Shown: piece after piece, positions 11,005 to 21,075 of the stretch | How positions within the stretch are numbered: position 1 is the first letter of the stretch | Layout: every line of letters starts with the position of its first letter | Assembly: GCA_905250025.1 (NCBI GenBank) | Contig: CAJNOJ010000011.1 | Coordinates: 563,287 to 627,286 of the forward strand | Direction of reading: 5' to 3' | Origin: Adineta ricciae | Lineage: Eukaryota; Rotifera; Eurotatoria; Adinetida; Adinetidae | Length of the DNA: 64,000 bases | Position numbers and translations under genes: made by a program | Notes under the pieces: generated by a model | What the model was told of the DNA's origin: nothing | What the model saw: only the letters and a program-made list of their open reading frames with translations | Database searches by the model: none

Positions 11005-12490
11005 CTACACGGGCAAGATAGAATGTGATTGTCTCGACCATGGCTTGTTCGTGTCGAGAATGTGCGCCATGGACAGGAGAGCGTCGCATCGATCACCATA
11101 GATCTCATCGACATTCATTGTTGGTATTTGTTGGTTATCTATGCAATCGCTCTCCGTATCGTCGTTTTCGTCAAGGCCGAGAAGAAAATGCACATGATTT
11201 TTCGTAGGAGCTAAGCGAAGAAAAGGTTCTTTTTCATCTGAACTGTGACAAGACGGTGTCGATGGCTGAGTTAGGACGATCGCCGGCGAGGAGATAATGC
11301 GTTTTTTGAATTTGCTCTCATCGTGACTCGTATGTTGATAGAGACCGGCTGGTCCGTCCATCGAAGAGAATGATTGTCGAACAAGACTAATCGATGAGAG
11401 TGTCGAGCGCAGTCGTTGACTTTTGTTGATTAGGTGTTGGTGAACAATATGAGCTAAGCGACGCTTTCTCATGGAAAATAAGCCTTGCAAAACGACGAGA
11501 ATTCCGATGATAACAGAGTATTGTGTTAAGATAAATAAAAGCCCGTGAACGGAATGCTTCAAATGATCATGCATAATCTCCTGACATATAAACAGATCGG
11601 GTATTTCAGTCGACACGTTGTCTCGGTAATAATAGATACAAACGGAATATTTCTCTTTTGGATTTAATCTTTTTAACAGTAGCGAATTGGCGAAGTGATC
11701 GAAATTTCTCTGTGCCGTTCGTTTGACGAATAACTGCTCCATGTCTAAGATTTTCTCCAGTTTTGTTTTGAATTGTCGAATCGTGAAACGATAATATTTG
11801 AGAATATCAATTGAATGATTCGATCGAACAGGAATGGAAACCATGCTTGGATAGACGTTCATTCTATTGAAACTTTCGGCAACGATTGACTTGCTTTCGT
11901 CGGAAAAATTGGCCAGAGAGAAAAGGGAGAAGTTCAATCGTACTGTTTCCTTATCAGTGAATGACGAGATGGTTTCATATTGTGGACCAGAGTGAAACTT
12001 TTGTGGCGNNNNNNNNNNNNNNNNNNNNNNNNNGAATGATTCGATCGAACAGGAATGGAAACCATGCTTGGATAGACGTTCATTCTATTGAAACTTTCGG
12101 CAACGATTGACTTGCTTTCGTCGGAAAAATTGGCCAGAGAGAAAAGGGAGAAGTTCAATCGTACTGTTTCCTTATCAGTGAATGACGAGATGGTTTCATA
12201 TTGTGGACCAGAGTGAAACTTTTGTGGCGTTGTATCCGATCCATTTGCTATCTCTTCGGAATAGTTGTTATCGAAAACAGCTTCGGGAATGCTCAATGCT
12301 GACTCTTCATCGATAATTAAAGTCGATATGGATGAATTATCATTCGACATTTCGATTAATGACGAACTATTGTCCGAAACCTAAATAAACAAAGCAATGA
12401 TCGTTTGTACACGTTTGGAATTACCTGTTGCATCGACGCGAATATCGATGAAAGAAATGATAGAGTTACGAATAGTTTTCGGGTAATCAT
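11005..12490 (-). CDS. Single-pass type I membrane protein with a fibronectin-III-like ectodomain
   Basis: Exon 1 (12425-12490) encodes MITRKLFVTLSFLSSIFASMQQ, a clear signal peptide, with a good gccaccATG start context. Exon 2 begins at 12380 after a tttag acceptor. The ectodomain is rich in N-glycosylation sites and ends in a segment typical of the last strands of a fibronectin type III domain (SLLLKRLNPKEKYSVCIYYY). One membrane helix follows (GLLFILTQYSVIIGILVVLQ), then a basic stop-transfer (MRKRRLAH) and a cytoplasmic tail of about 140 residues. I do not recognise the exact family; it is probably an adhesion or receptor-like surface protein. A 25-N gap (12009-12033) flanked by a 196-bp exact duplication interrupts the ectodomain coding sequence. 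The real gene probably has that stretch once. Confidence 0.7.
11813..12229. repeat. 196-bp exact duplication flanking a 25-N gap (assembly artefact)
   Basis: Bases 11813-12008 are repeated identically at 12034-12229 on either side of the N run at 12009-12033. The repeat falls in coding sequence, and each copy encodes the same peptide (for example FSLFSLANFSDES). Exact identity, precise abutment on the gap and a coding location argue for a scaffold join that failed to merge an overlap, not a biological repeat. Confidence 0.9.
12009..12033. other. Assembly gap (25 N)
   Basis: Run of 25 undetermined bases inside the ectodomain of the single-pass membrane protein, flanked by identical 196-bp sequence. 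Confidence 0.98.
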
Positions 12491-13729
12491 GGTGGCTTTT
12501 TCAAAGACTTGCAGTTATGGACTGAATTGATGGAATGAAGAAAGAAGAATGCTGAGAGAAAACGAGAGCAAGTACTCGCGTAGATAAAAGAGAGAAAGAA
12601 ATAGTTGATGTGAGAAGGCATTCATTTCAACATCGCATAGTTTGAGAATACAAATGACGAGAAAAAGTGCGGAACTTTCATCGTATCGGCATTGGACGAG
12701 TTGAGTATGGTGAGTTTCAAAAATTGGACGAACCATCAATCAATCAATGCATCGGGGAGAGATACGCGCCTGTTCTGAACGTATTGTGCTTAAGGTGAAT
12801 CGGTGGTAAAAGAACGTTGACATTGGCGCGAGGCCGTACAGAACAGATTTGTGGAGCAAAGACGTACTTGAAAACTTGTAGCATCAATTCCTTTTAAATG
12901 TCGAAACTGTTTTGTAGTCTTTCAATTAGTCAATCACCATTGATTATGAAGTTCATCGCTATGTTCTTGTGACGAGAACACAATTGTATCATCACCATCA
13001 AAAACAGCTTATTGGCTAACTATTCCAGTGATAGTAAAATATTACGACGTATGCATAGAGCAAACTATGGAAGTAAATCTCATGGACTGTAACTTTGGAA
13101 ATGGATTTTCTTCCTTTGTCTGCAAGTTTAATGAGACTGACGTTTTACTAAAACGAGACAAAGATTCGTTCGATGGTGAACTAACGATAAAATTTCTTCA
13201 GTTGATTAATTTCTTTAGATTCTATCTTTCGGTAGTTAGATGTATCTTAATCACGTATGAGACGTTGACCGAGATAAAGCGTCCTTTGGTGTTTTATCTT
13301 GAATTGTACACATATTTTACCGAAGTTCTTCGTTGGAGATTGCCAAGGAAAAAGGAAAACTGTTTGAAAACAAATTTATATTCTCCAATACAGCTCTTTA
13401 CATTCATACCGAAAACGAGATAAAAATAAAAACGCATGAATACAGAAGACGTCGTAGAATTATAGAAAACAAAACAGTTAAACTAATGGAACCGCATTGT
13501 TTACATATTTTCTGCTCACACCGTTTTCTCTATCTCTATATAGAATATGCATTCGCCTACATATAGTATCAAGGTTGGTATTTTTATCGAAATTCGATTT
13601 CAACAGAGACACTAGCTTTTATACGATCTGTGTGTACGCTATACGCGTTCAAAACTTGTTTCGTTATATCCACCCACTGTATCGTCTAATAAGCATAAAG
13701 CTTTTTTATATTGTTCTTTCTCTTTTTAG
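12491..13729. other. Divergent intergenic region
   Basis: This lies between the signal peptide of the membrane protein (reads left) and the small coiled-coil gene (reads right). An open frame at about 13070-13423 (+) encodes about 118 residues from its first ATG, but it has no recognisable motif and no splice or start support, so it is not called as a gene. A strong pyrimidine tract and ttttag end at 13729, directly against the downstream ATG. Confidence 0.45.
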
Positions 13730-14760
13730 ATGAATCGGAACAATTTTCCGGTGCCAATTTCGCCAGAAACGGAGGTATGTTACAAAAATCACGAGTAAAT
13801 TTTGAATAGATATCGATAATTTCCTCTTTTTATTAACAGCCGACGTTCGTCCAAGACCTACAAACGGTAAGAATGCTTTCCCGAAAAATTCATTTCGAAT
13901 ATAGGTTTGAAGCAGAAGTTTAGAGAACATTTTCATTTGAACTTGTATTCTGTACATCTGAGACGCCATATAAGACGATTTGCATCTCTACTCGCATTTC
14001 GGACAGGGCCAAGTGCTTTTCAGCTTTCTTTCATTAGCTCCTTTCCTTCTATCTGGGTGCCATATCGTTTCTATTGTAACGAACACGATATATCCATATA
14101 AAGAAGAGAAACACGTATAAGAAATGCCAGATTCGCCTTTTCCTCACGGTTTCAATATAACAAACGCTATCAGCTATGTGTAGAGATCAGCAAAATTCAA
14201 GGATTGAGTATATTTATGTAAGTATTTTGAAAGGCGCCATTTGCAATAGAAGAACCTAGTAAATGCAAATATATCTTCCACTTCCAAATTGTTGTGAGAT
14301 CCTAACTGGAAGTCCGTCTTTATATTCGCATGGTATCATTTACTCATAGTTACTAGAGAAGATTTCTTTCCGTTTTGATGCAAATTTATTCACCGAAGAA
14401 CATTTGAACTAGATAACGAAATTATTTCTCTTTAACCGTTAGCCAACTATGTGTATGTCGTATCGAAGTTAGGTTTTTGTTGAAGCTGTAACTACAATAC
14501 AACATATACACATCTTTTTTATTTTGCCTTGAATTTGATGATTCATCAGTACCCCTTATCGAACACATGCTAGGGCTTCTATTACTATTATTATATTATT
14601 ATAATGTTTGTTGCAGAGAACAACTTTGCAAGGTGACAATCAACAATTGGTAAATCTACTTGGTCGACAAGTAGAATTTTTCGAAAAATTACTGGAATTC
14701 ATCGAAGCACTCAAGAACAAAGAAGAAGAAGAAAAACGCTATCGCGATGCAAAAGCATAA
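13730..14760 (+). CDS. Small coiled-coil protein, three exons, possibly frameshifted at its end
   Basis: Exons 13730-13774, 13840-13866 and 14617-14760 join in phase 0 with good GT-AG sites. They encode about 71 residues: a Pro-rich start (MNRNNFPVPISPETE), a 9-residue linker exon, then a charged helix (VNLLGRQVEFFEKLLEFIEALK, followed by a Glu/Lys/Arg run). The TAA at 14758 cuts the helix short. Shifting frame by one base in the AAAA run at 14751-14754 extends the same helical character (HKLDEERHLEIKSSFAEITQ) to a TGA at 14834-14836. This suggests an indel, a sequencing error or a recent mutation. No family is recognised. The ATG directly abuts a splice-acceptor-like sequence. The second intron is unusually long for this window (750 bp). 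Confidence 0.55.
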
Positions 14761-15025
14761 GTTAGACGAAGAACGACATTTGGAAATCAAGAGCTCTTTT
14801 GCCGAAATAACGCAACTGTTAAAATCGAAAAATTGATGAAACGATATTTTTTCGACGCTTTTTTGTTGTAAAACTTGTTAACATTCCTATGGCATCGAAA
14901 TGAAACGATAAAGAAGATACTCAAAAACTTAGAATGATCATCATACTAAAAGTAAACTTGCATCATATTTATTTGATGTATTTTCTTTTTCACATATATT
15001 TGCACTCAAACAAAACTTTACACGA

Positions 15026-16327
15026 TTATTGTGAATCAGCCGTTTTTGTCAGTTGTATAGGTGTTGGTGGACTTAGAGAATCTTCCATCGTTGTCATCGC
15101 TAACGTTTTATTTCGTCGTGATTCGTGAATAAGTAACATTTGTTTTATATCATTGAGACTTGAAGATTTAGTTAATCTTTGATTGGACAATTGACGTGAG
15201 AAATGCGACGAAGCTCCAGTTGAATGCAGTGATGATTTATTCAATCGTTGTTCTTCATCTGGATCAGTATGGACGGTTGAACGAATGAACCAAGGCGGAA
15301 TTGCTTTCGGCTCATATGGTGCTTTTTTACTTGCTAGTTTCATTTTGATTGGTAATGGTTGAGCAGCAACTTCGGCTGTTGATTGTACTAGCTTATTTGA
15401 TTTCTTGCCTGGCTTACCGGGACCACGCGACGATCCGATGACAGAATCTGTATTGCTTGTTTCATCGATATCCATCGGTGAGTAATGATCATCATCGTCT
15501 TTTTCTATAACAATTTGAATATCATGACTGATTGTTGTTGTACGATCGAACACATTGGATGCATGGGAACGATGTGTATTTGTCGAGTCTTTATTCGATT
15601 GATGATTTGTTGCTGCTGCTGCTGAATCTCCATTCTGTTGGAAAAAATCTTGATCGGACGTATTTTTCAATTGTTGTTCTTGTTTCATGATTTCATCGAT
15701 TTTTTCCAAAATATCATAAATGGGTTTCATTTGTTTGTAAAATAAACTTCGATTAATGGTTTGCCGATTAGTAGCTGTCGTTTCCTTTGTTTCAGCTTCT
15801 TCATGCACAACTCCACTACACATTAAACAGACGAGTAAATCTTGCATTGGATCGTATAACTTGCCAAAGTCTAATTCTGTATAGTCTTTCGAACATTGTT
15901 CACATTTATAATTCGAGGATTTGTATATTTGTTGTCGTTCAAGATTTTCGACATGCATTTGCATGTGAATTAATCGATATCGAACAACGTTAATGAATGC
16001 TGTCGTGTCAATCTTATAATAATATTGATCTTGATTACGTCGGCCAGTCGTGCCGTCATTCAACTCAAGACGATGGTCTTCTATGATGAATTTATCACGT
16101 TTGAATTCTTGAATATACGATCGAACTGCTTTCGGCTCTAAACATAGGCGTTCAGCTAGATCTTGTTGTTTGATTCGTTCATGATGATAAATATATTCAA
16201 TCACAAGAGATTTGGGCACTTCATAGAATGTCCGCATAATACAGCGAATTAGAGTTTTCAAGATCGCTCGAGGATCATTGGCATCATAAGGCGGAAGTGA
16301 GATTTCATTTGCTGAATCTGAACCCAT
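15026..16327 (-). CDS. GTF2E1: General transcription factor IIE subunit alpha (TFIIE-alpha)
   Basis: Intronless 433-residue frame. Residues about 20-130 form the winged-helix TFE/IIE-alpha domain (KTLIRCIMRTFYEVPKSLV, EYIYHHERIKQQDLAERLCL, YYYKIDTTAFINVVRYRL). A zinc ribbon follows with Cys142-X2-Cys145 and Cys167-X2-Cys170, the same CX2C-X21-CX2C spacing as the animal protein. The rest is low-complexity and acidic, with a conserved-looking AIPPWFIRSTV segment near residue 345. TFIIE-alpha recruits and regulates TFIIH in the RNA polymerase II pre-initiation complex in the nucleus. Length is similar to the human protein (439). The lack of introns is unusual among its neighbours. It is head-to-head with ataxin-2, 540 bp apart. 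Confidence 0.95.
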   Translation of the reverse strand: MGSDSANEISLPPYDANDPRAILKTLIRCIMRTFYEVPKSLVIEYIYHHERIKQQDLAERLCLEPKAVRSYIQEFKRDKFIIEDHRLELNDGTTGRRNQDQYYYKIDTTAFINVVRYRLIHMQMHVENLERQQIYKSSNYKCEQCSKDYTELDFGKLYDPMQDLLVCLMCSGVVHEEAETKETTATNRQTINRSLFYKQMKPIYDILEKIDEIMKQEQQLKNTSDQDFFQQNGDSAAAATNHQSNKDSTNTHRSHASNVFDRTTTISHDIQIVIEKDDDDHYSPMDIDETSNTDSVIGSSRGPGKPGKKSNKLVQSTAEVAAQPLPIKMKLASKKAPYEPKAIPPWFIRSTVHTDPDEEQRLNKSSLHSTGASSHFSRQLSNQRLTKSSSLNDIKQMLLIHESRRNKTLAMTTMEDSLSPPTPIQLTKTADSQ

Positions 16328-16867
16328 TCACTCGAGATACAGACAGACGTGAAAGCGAATGTGTATTTCCTTACCACTGGCTCGTATATATATACTTTTG
16401 TCATTGATAGAGTGCGCTACCATCAACGAATTTCTCGATGTTGCTGGTGGCGAAGGAAAAATATATTCGTCATTGCATTTTATTACGAATTTTGGAAAAA
16501 AACCTTTGGAATTTATCTATGCATAATATTTTTTACAATCAATCAGCGGACACATTTTCTACGCATATCGCTACAATCGATGTCTTCCTTGATAAAACAG
16601 AAGACGATGGATGGGTGAAGATGATTTGTCTTTTGCATTATCATCGTCTCTTTCAATACAATGTCATTCTTTTGCATGTCCACGCCTTTAAACCAAATCT
16701 AAATTGTTTTGTTTTTTTCTTCAGAATTATCCAAGAAAACCAAATCATTATCAATTGACGTGTGTGCAGTGTGTGAACGTCGAATTTCATTTGAACGAAC
16801 TCTTGTTTCTGTGTATTTTTGTGGTGACTAGTCCGGATTTCGTTTTCTTGCTTTTAAATTATTCCTA
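16328..16867. promoter_or_regulatory. Bidirectional promoter interval, GTF2E1 / ATXN2
   Basis: The start codons of TFIIE-alpha (-) and ataxin-2 (+) face away from each other across 540 bp. No supported gene lies between them. Core promoter motifs cannot be assigned by eye. Confidence 0.45.
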
Positions 16868-19800
16868 ATGGCATCAACACGAGGTGCATCGCGACCAACA
16901 TCAACTAGCAAAACATCGGCTTTTAATCCTCATCATACGAATGGTTCGGCAACTTCTTACGATATAAATGACTCAGCAGCAAACATGACTTATCCGTCAG
17001 GCAATAGTTCTGAGTACGAATTGTTCGTGAAGGTACTTTTTCTTCATCTTTTTCTGCTTTCTTTAGATTTGATCCAAATCTACAACGATCGTCTCTGATG
17101 AAAAATGTCTCGCAAGTATGATTTATGAATCTATTCTACTCGTAATCATCGTGCGCTGTTATTTAGTATGACGGTATCTATCGAAATGCTCGATTTATTC
17201 ATGCAATAAGTAGTGGATTGCTCGTAAGTCACACCAAAGATCATCGCTTTGAAGTTGGATCGACATTTTTCATTTCAGGGTCAACAAGTTGTCATTCAAA
17301 CCAGTGATCATGAGCGTTTTCATGGTGTACTCGAAACACTTTCGCCTAATGCTGATATTATCTTAACTGTTTCACATCGATTAGATAATAATAATAATGA
17401 TATAATCACTTCGTCAACATTACCAATCGATCTGATCGATACTATTGATACCTCCGCACAAACATTTGAATTACATAAACGGATTATTAAAGCATCAAAT
17501 ATTGTCGAAATCATTGCTGTTGATGTTGACCTGTCTGGTAATGCTAAATGTATGTCGAAATATTTGCGCATTTGACTGTAAACTGTAACAGCGTTCTCTT
17601 TGTCCAGGTTCTTTGGATGAAAATCCAAAAGTCAGTCATCATGAACAAGATCGCTTCAGTCGAATGGAACATTTCTATGGTTCGGACGAAATTGATCCGG
17701 ATACATTAGAAGATCTGGGTGATGATGGAAAAGTACTACTAATCGATAGTTGATTAATGATTGTTATGCAGTGTTATTGGATTCGTTTTAGACTGGCTTT
17801 GATCCTGAGGATATGTTTCATACAAACCGTGAAAAATTCAATGCAAAAACAGATTTCGACGAAAGCAAATATACGTAAGTGTAATTGACTCTCTTTCGGT
17901 GTATGTGTGTCTTCTGTTATGTAGAAATGTTCCTGTGCGTCAATTGTCTGCCGCTGATCTCTTAGAAATTGAAAAGAAAGTTCAAGAAATAGAAAGAGGC
18001 ACTCGAACAGAAGATGTTGATGAAGATGATGCAGGTAAAACGAAAAGAATACTCACGTTCTGTTCGAAAGGAGAATTCAATTCCATACTTTTTAGGCGTC
18101 AAACGTCCATCGGAATCTCATAATCTCGACGAAGGAAATAGTAACCCGAAATCGAATCGTACCAACCGAAACGATTTCATTTATGACACTGAATACAATT
18201 CTTCCAAGTAATTCCTTTGTTATTCAAAGCCATTGTGTGGAACGCCTTTTTTTCTGATAGACGCGATAATTGGCGTGAACAACGCTCAACTGGTGGTCAG
18301 AATAATAATCGTCGCGGTGGTGGAAACAATCCCAAACAAACCCAATATTCATCGAATAATAGTCGCCAACAGTATAACACGCGTATTGCACGTAACAATC
18401 GGTTTCCTGATAATCGGTCACCACATGAGGGACGTGATTCACCAATGCACCATCCAAACGATGAGTCCAATCGGAATCAACGACTGAATAGTGGCAACTT
18501 TCCACAAGACCAAACATCTGGCCCATCAAGTCCATCGACAGCAATTCCAGCGCGAACAATCTATCCGAGTGCACACCGATCGACAGGAAATCGAAATTCA
18601 CCAGCACCGTATACTGGTAGTTCATCATCGCGTACGAATTCGATTTCAACGGTCTCACCACCAGCAAATCAACAAACAGGAAACAATAAACTACCTAAGA
18701 AATCATCGCTCAGTAAGATGACAAACTTTTGTGTTCAGTCAAAGTAAGATTCGAACCTTTTCAGATGATCAACAATCAATTAATGATGAATCCGATCAAC
18801 CAAAACAACAACGTCCATCAAACAATCAATCGAATGTCTCAACACTCAATCGTCCATCACAATTGCAATCCAGACAACAACCACCTTCGACGAATGTTAA
18901 TCCTTCGGCATCGTCAAATCTTCCAAATCAAGACGATAATTCATCTAGTCATGACACAATCAATACAAATCAATCACAAACAACTGGAACGACGTATATT
19001 GATTAGTTTACTCTCGAGAGTACCATTGAATTGTGCTTTGCTTTAGAACACCGAATTCGATGAAACTGAATGCTGGCTTAAACCCTGAAGCCGACGAATT
19101 CGTCCCAATATTGCCGGTAAACTTAGTTTTTTTTTCTACAGAATCAAAATTTTCAATCTAACGAATGGCTTCTCTTTTCTAGCGAGAAGCAAGCTCTCGA
19201 CCTGAATCACGCGATGCTTCTACCACTGGCCCAATACCAATGAATGCTTTTATTCAGCATCCTCATCCTCAAGCATTGCATCTGATACAACAGCAACAAC
19301 ATCAATCCCAACAACAAATTCCGTCACAACCGACGCCGCCCATTATCGCTGCTACACATCCACAAAATGCTGCAGCTTTATATCAACAATATTATCAAAC
19401 ACAATTCGCGGGCATGCCACAATTCATTAGTGCTGCACCACAACAAATGACAGTCGGGGTGATGGGCGCTCCAATGGTTCCATCCCAGCCACTAATTGGA
19501 ACTGGACCGAACACAAATAGTTCGAATAATGGAAGTTCGAGCGGAATGACTACACCCAACAGTTCGGTTAGTGGTGGCCCAACATATAAAGTCAATAATA
19601 CGAATCAAACACCCAGTGCAGATAATAGTAACAATGGAGGAAATAATGCTGTTCCGAAGAAAGCCGTTGTATCCGTTCAACGTTCAGAACAGCCAAATGT
19701 TTCTCAACAACAACCACACATGCCCGGTGCTCCACAAATGATTCTTCCTGCCGCACCTATTCGTTATTATTCACCCGAGTACCTTGCACAACGTAAGTTA

Positions 19801-20247
19801 CTGCTCTTTAAAATGTCCTTCCCAATTATGCATTTTACTTTCGTTATTTATTAGAAGCTTCGTCTCAATCTATGCAATTTCAACATATTCCGCTCTATTA
19901 CCAAATGAATTCTGCAGGTCTTATTCAAGCAACGACAGCTGCCGGTCAGTCTCAAAATATCATGATTGCTCCCGCTAGTTCACAAGCAGGACCAACACCA
20001 GCAGGCTTATCACAACTCCACTATGCGAGTGTTTATGGTGATGAATTGAAATCGTGCCTATATCCTCGATTACTCATTTACATTCTTTTTTTTACAGATC
20101 CTCGATTGTACAGCATATATCCATCAGCGGCAATTAATCCAGCAAGTATTAATCCTAATTGGCAGTTACCTCGATCGCCTCCTCAACAGCAACAACAATC
20201 AGCAGAGCAACAGTCTCAGCAACAACAACAACAACAACAGCAGCAGC

Positions 20248-20278
<31 letters not shown>

Positions 20279-20687
20279 GCAACAACAACGTGGGTACGGT
20301 AATGGACAAAATGTCACGACTCAACAAGGTTCATCAACCGGCGGATCGAACATGGGCGGTCGATCAGCATCTGTATCTGGTCCTTCAGTGGCACCGCAAT
20401 ACACAATAAATGGACCAATGTCAGCAGCGTATGCTTATGGTGTTCCTGCCAGTTGGATTTCTGGCCCTCAACAAATTGCACAGTCTCAAGGAAATCTACC
20501 TCCCCAGATGAATCCGGCATTTAATGTTGTCTTCGATCCGTCTCAGCAAGGAGCAGCTCAAGCACCAACCTATGCACATTCAAATTCCTACGAAGCATCT
20601 GCTTACTATCCGCAAACAACACAACAACAGCAAACATCTTCTCAACAAAACTTAGATCAAGTACCACAAGGCAGTTATAACCGTTAA
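16868..20687 (+). CDS. ATXN2: Ataxin-2 homologue
   Basis: A multi-exon RNA-binding protein. It has an LSm domain (YDGIYRNARFIHAISSG, then FHGVLETLSPNADIILTVSH), an LsmAD segment (FDPEDMFHTNREKFN, then VPVRQLSAADLLEIEKKVQE) and a PAM2 motif for the poly(A)-binding protein MLLE domain (AGLNPEADEFVPILP, about 19072-19116). A long Gln/Pro/Ser-rich C-terminal half follows. The PAM2 exon joins its neighbours in correct phase. Ataxin-2 acts in cytoplasmic mRNP and stress-granule biology and translation control. An uninterrupted run of 24 Gln lies at 20217-20288, encoded mostly by CAA; in human ATXN2 the polyQ tract is N-terminal. A polyadenylation signal aataaa lies at 20993. The ATG at 16868 has no acceptor-like sequence before it. 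Confidence 0.93.
20217..20288 (+). repeat. Polyglutamine tract in ataxin-2
   Basis: Twenty-four consecutive Gln codons, 19 CAA and 5 CAG (one CAG, six CAA, three CAG, ten CAA, one CAG, three CAA). It ends at CGT at 20289. Confidence 0.9.
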
Positions 20688-21075
20688 AAGATATTTCTTT
20701 CTTCTTGTTCTTCTACGCTTCTTGATTTATATATGTACGAGCGCATCTTTATTCTCTCTTTCTCCGTCTAATGATACATTTATCTATTTAAACATCAAGT
20801 TTTCTTCTGTGGTTCTACTTGACTTTTTCTCTAACCGTTTCTTTTATCAACTTCTTCCAAGGTTCTATATTTTCTTTTGGCATGTCCGTATTTCATTCAA
20901 GTTATCGTTTCTTCTCTCTTCTTTCATTGACTTTGACAAAAATGGCCAACAAGCAAAGTTAAATTTCTCTTGACAAAAAAGTAGCAAACTTTAATAAATT
21001 ATTGCTCCTTTTCAACAAATTTTTACAAGATAAATAAAAAAGCTGGCAAAAGATGTTTCAAATCAGACACCATCA
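20688..21075. other. Tail-to-tail intergenic region, ATXN2 / hexokinase
   Basis: This should hold the 3' UTRs of two convergent genes. It is pyrimidine-rich on the plus strand with an aataaa at 20993-20998. There is no gene. Confidence 0.5.

Noticed and set aside
13028..13423. 131-codon plus-strand open frame between the membrane protein and the coiled-coil gene
   Set aside because: Begins with a non-ATG codon, no recognisable motif, hydrophobic mixed composition, overlaps another open frame, no splice support.
18224..18667. 147-codon minus-strand frame
   Set aside because: Antisense of the ataxin-2 low-complexity coding region; no domain of its own.
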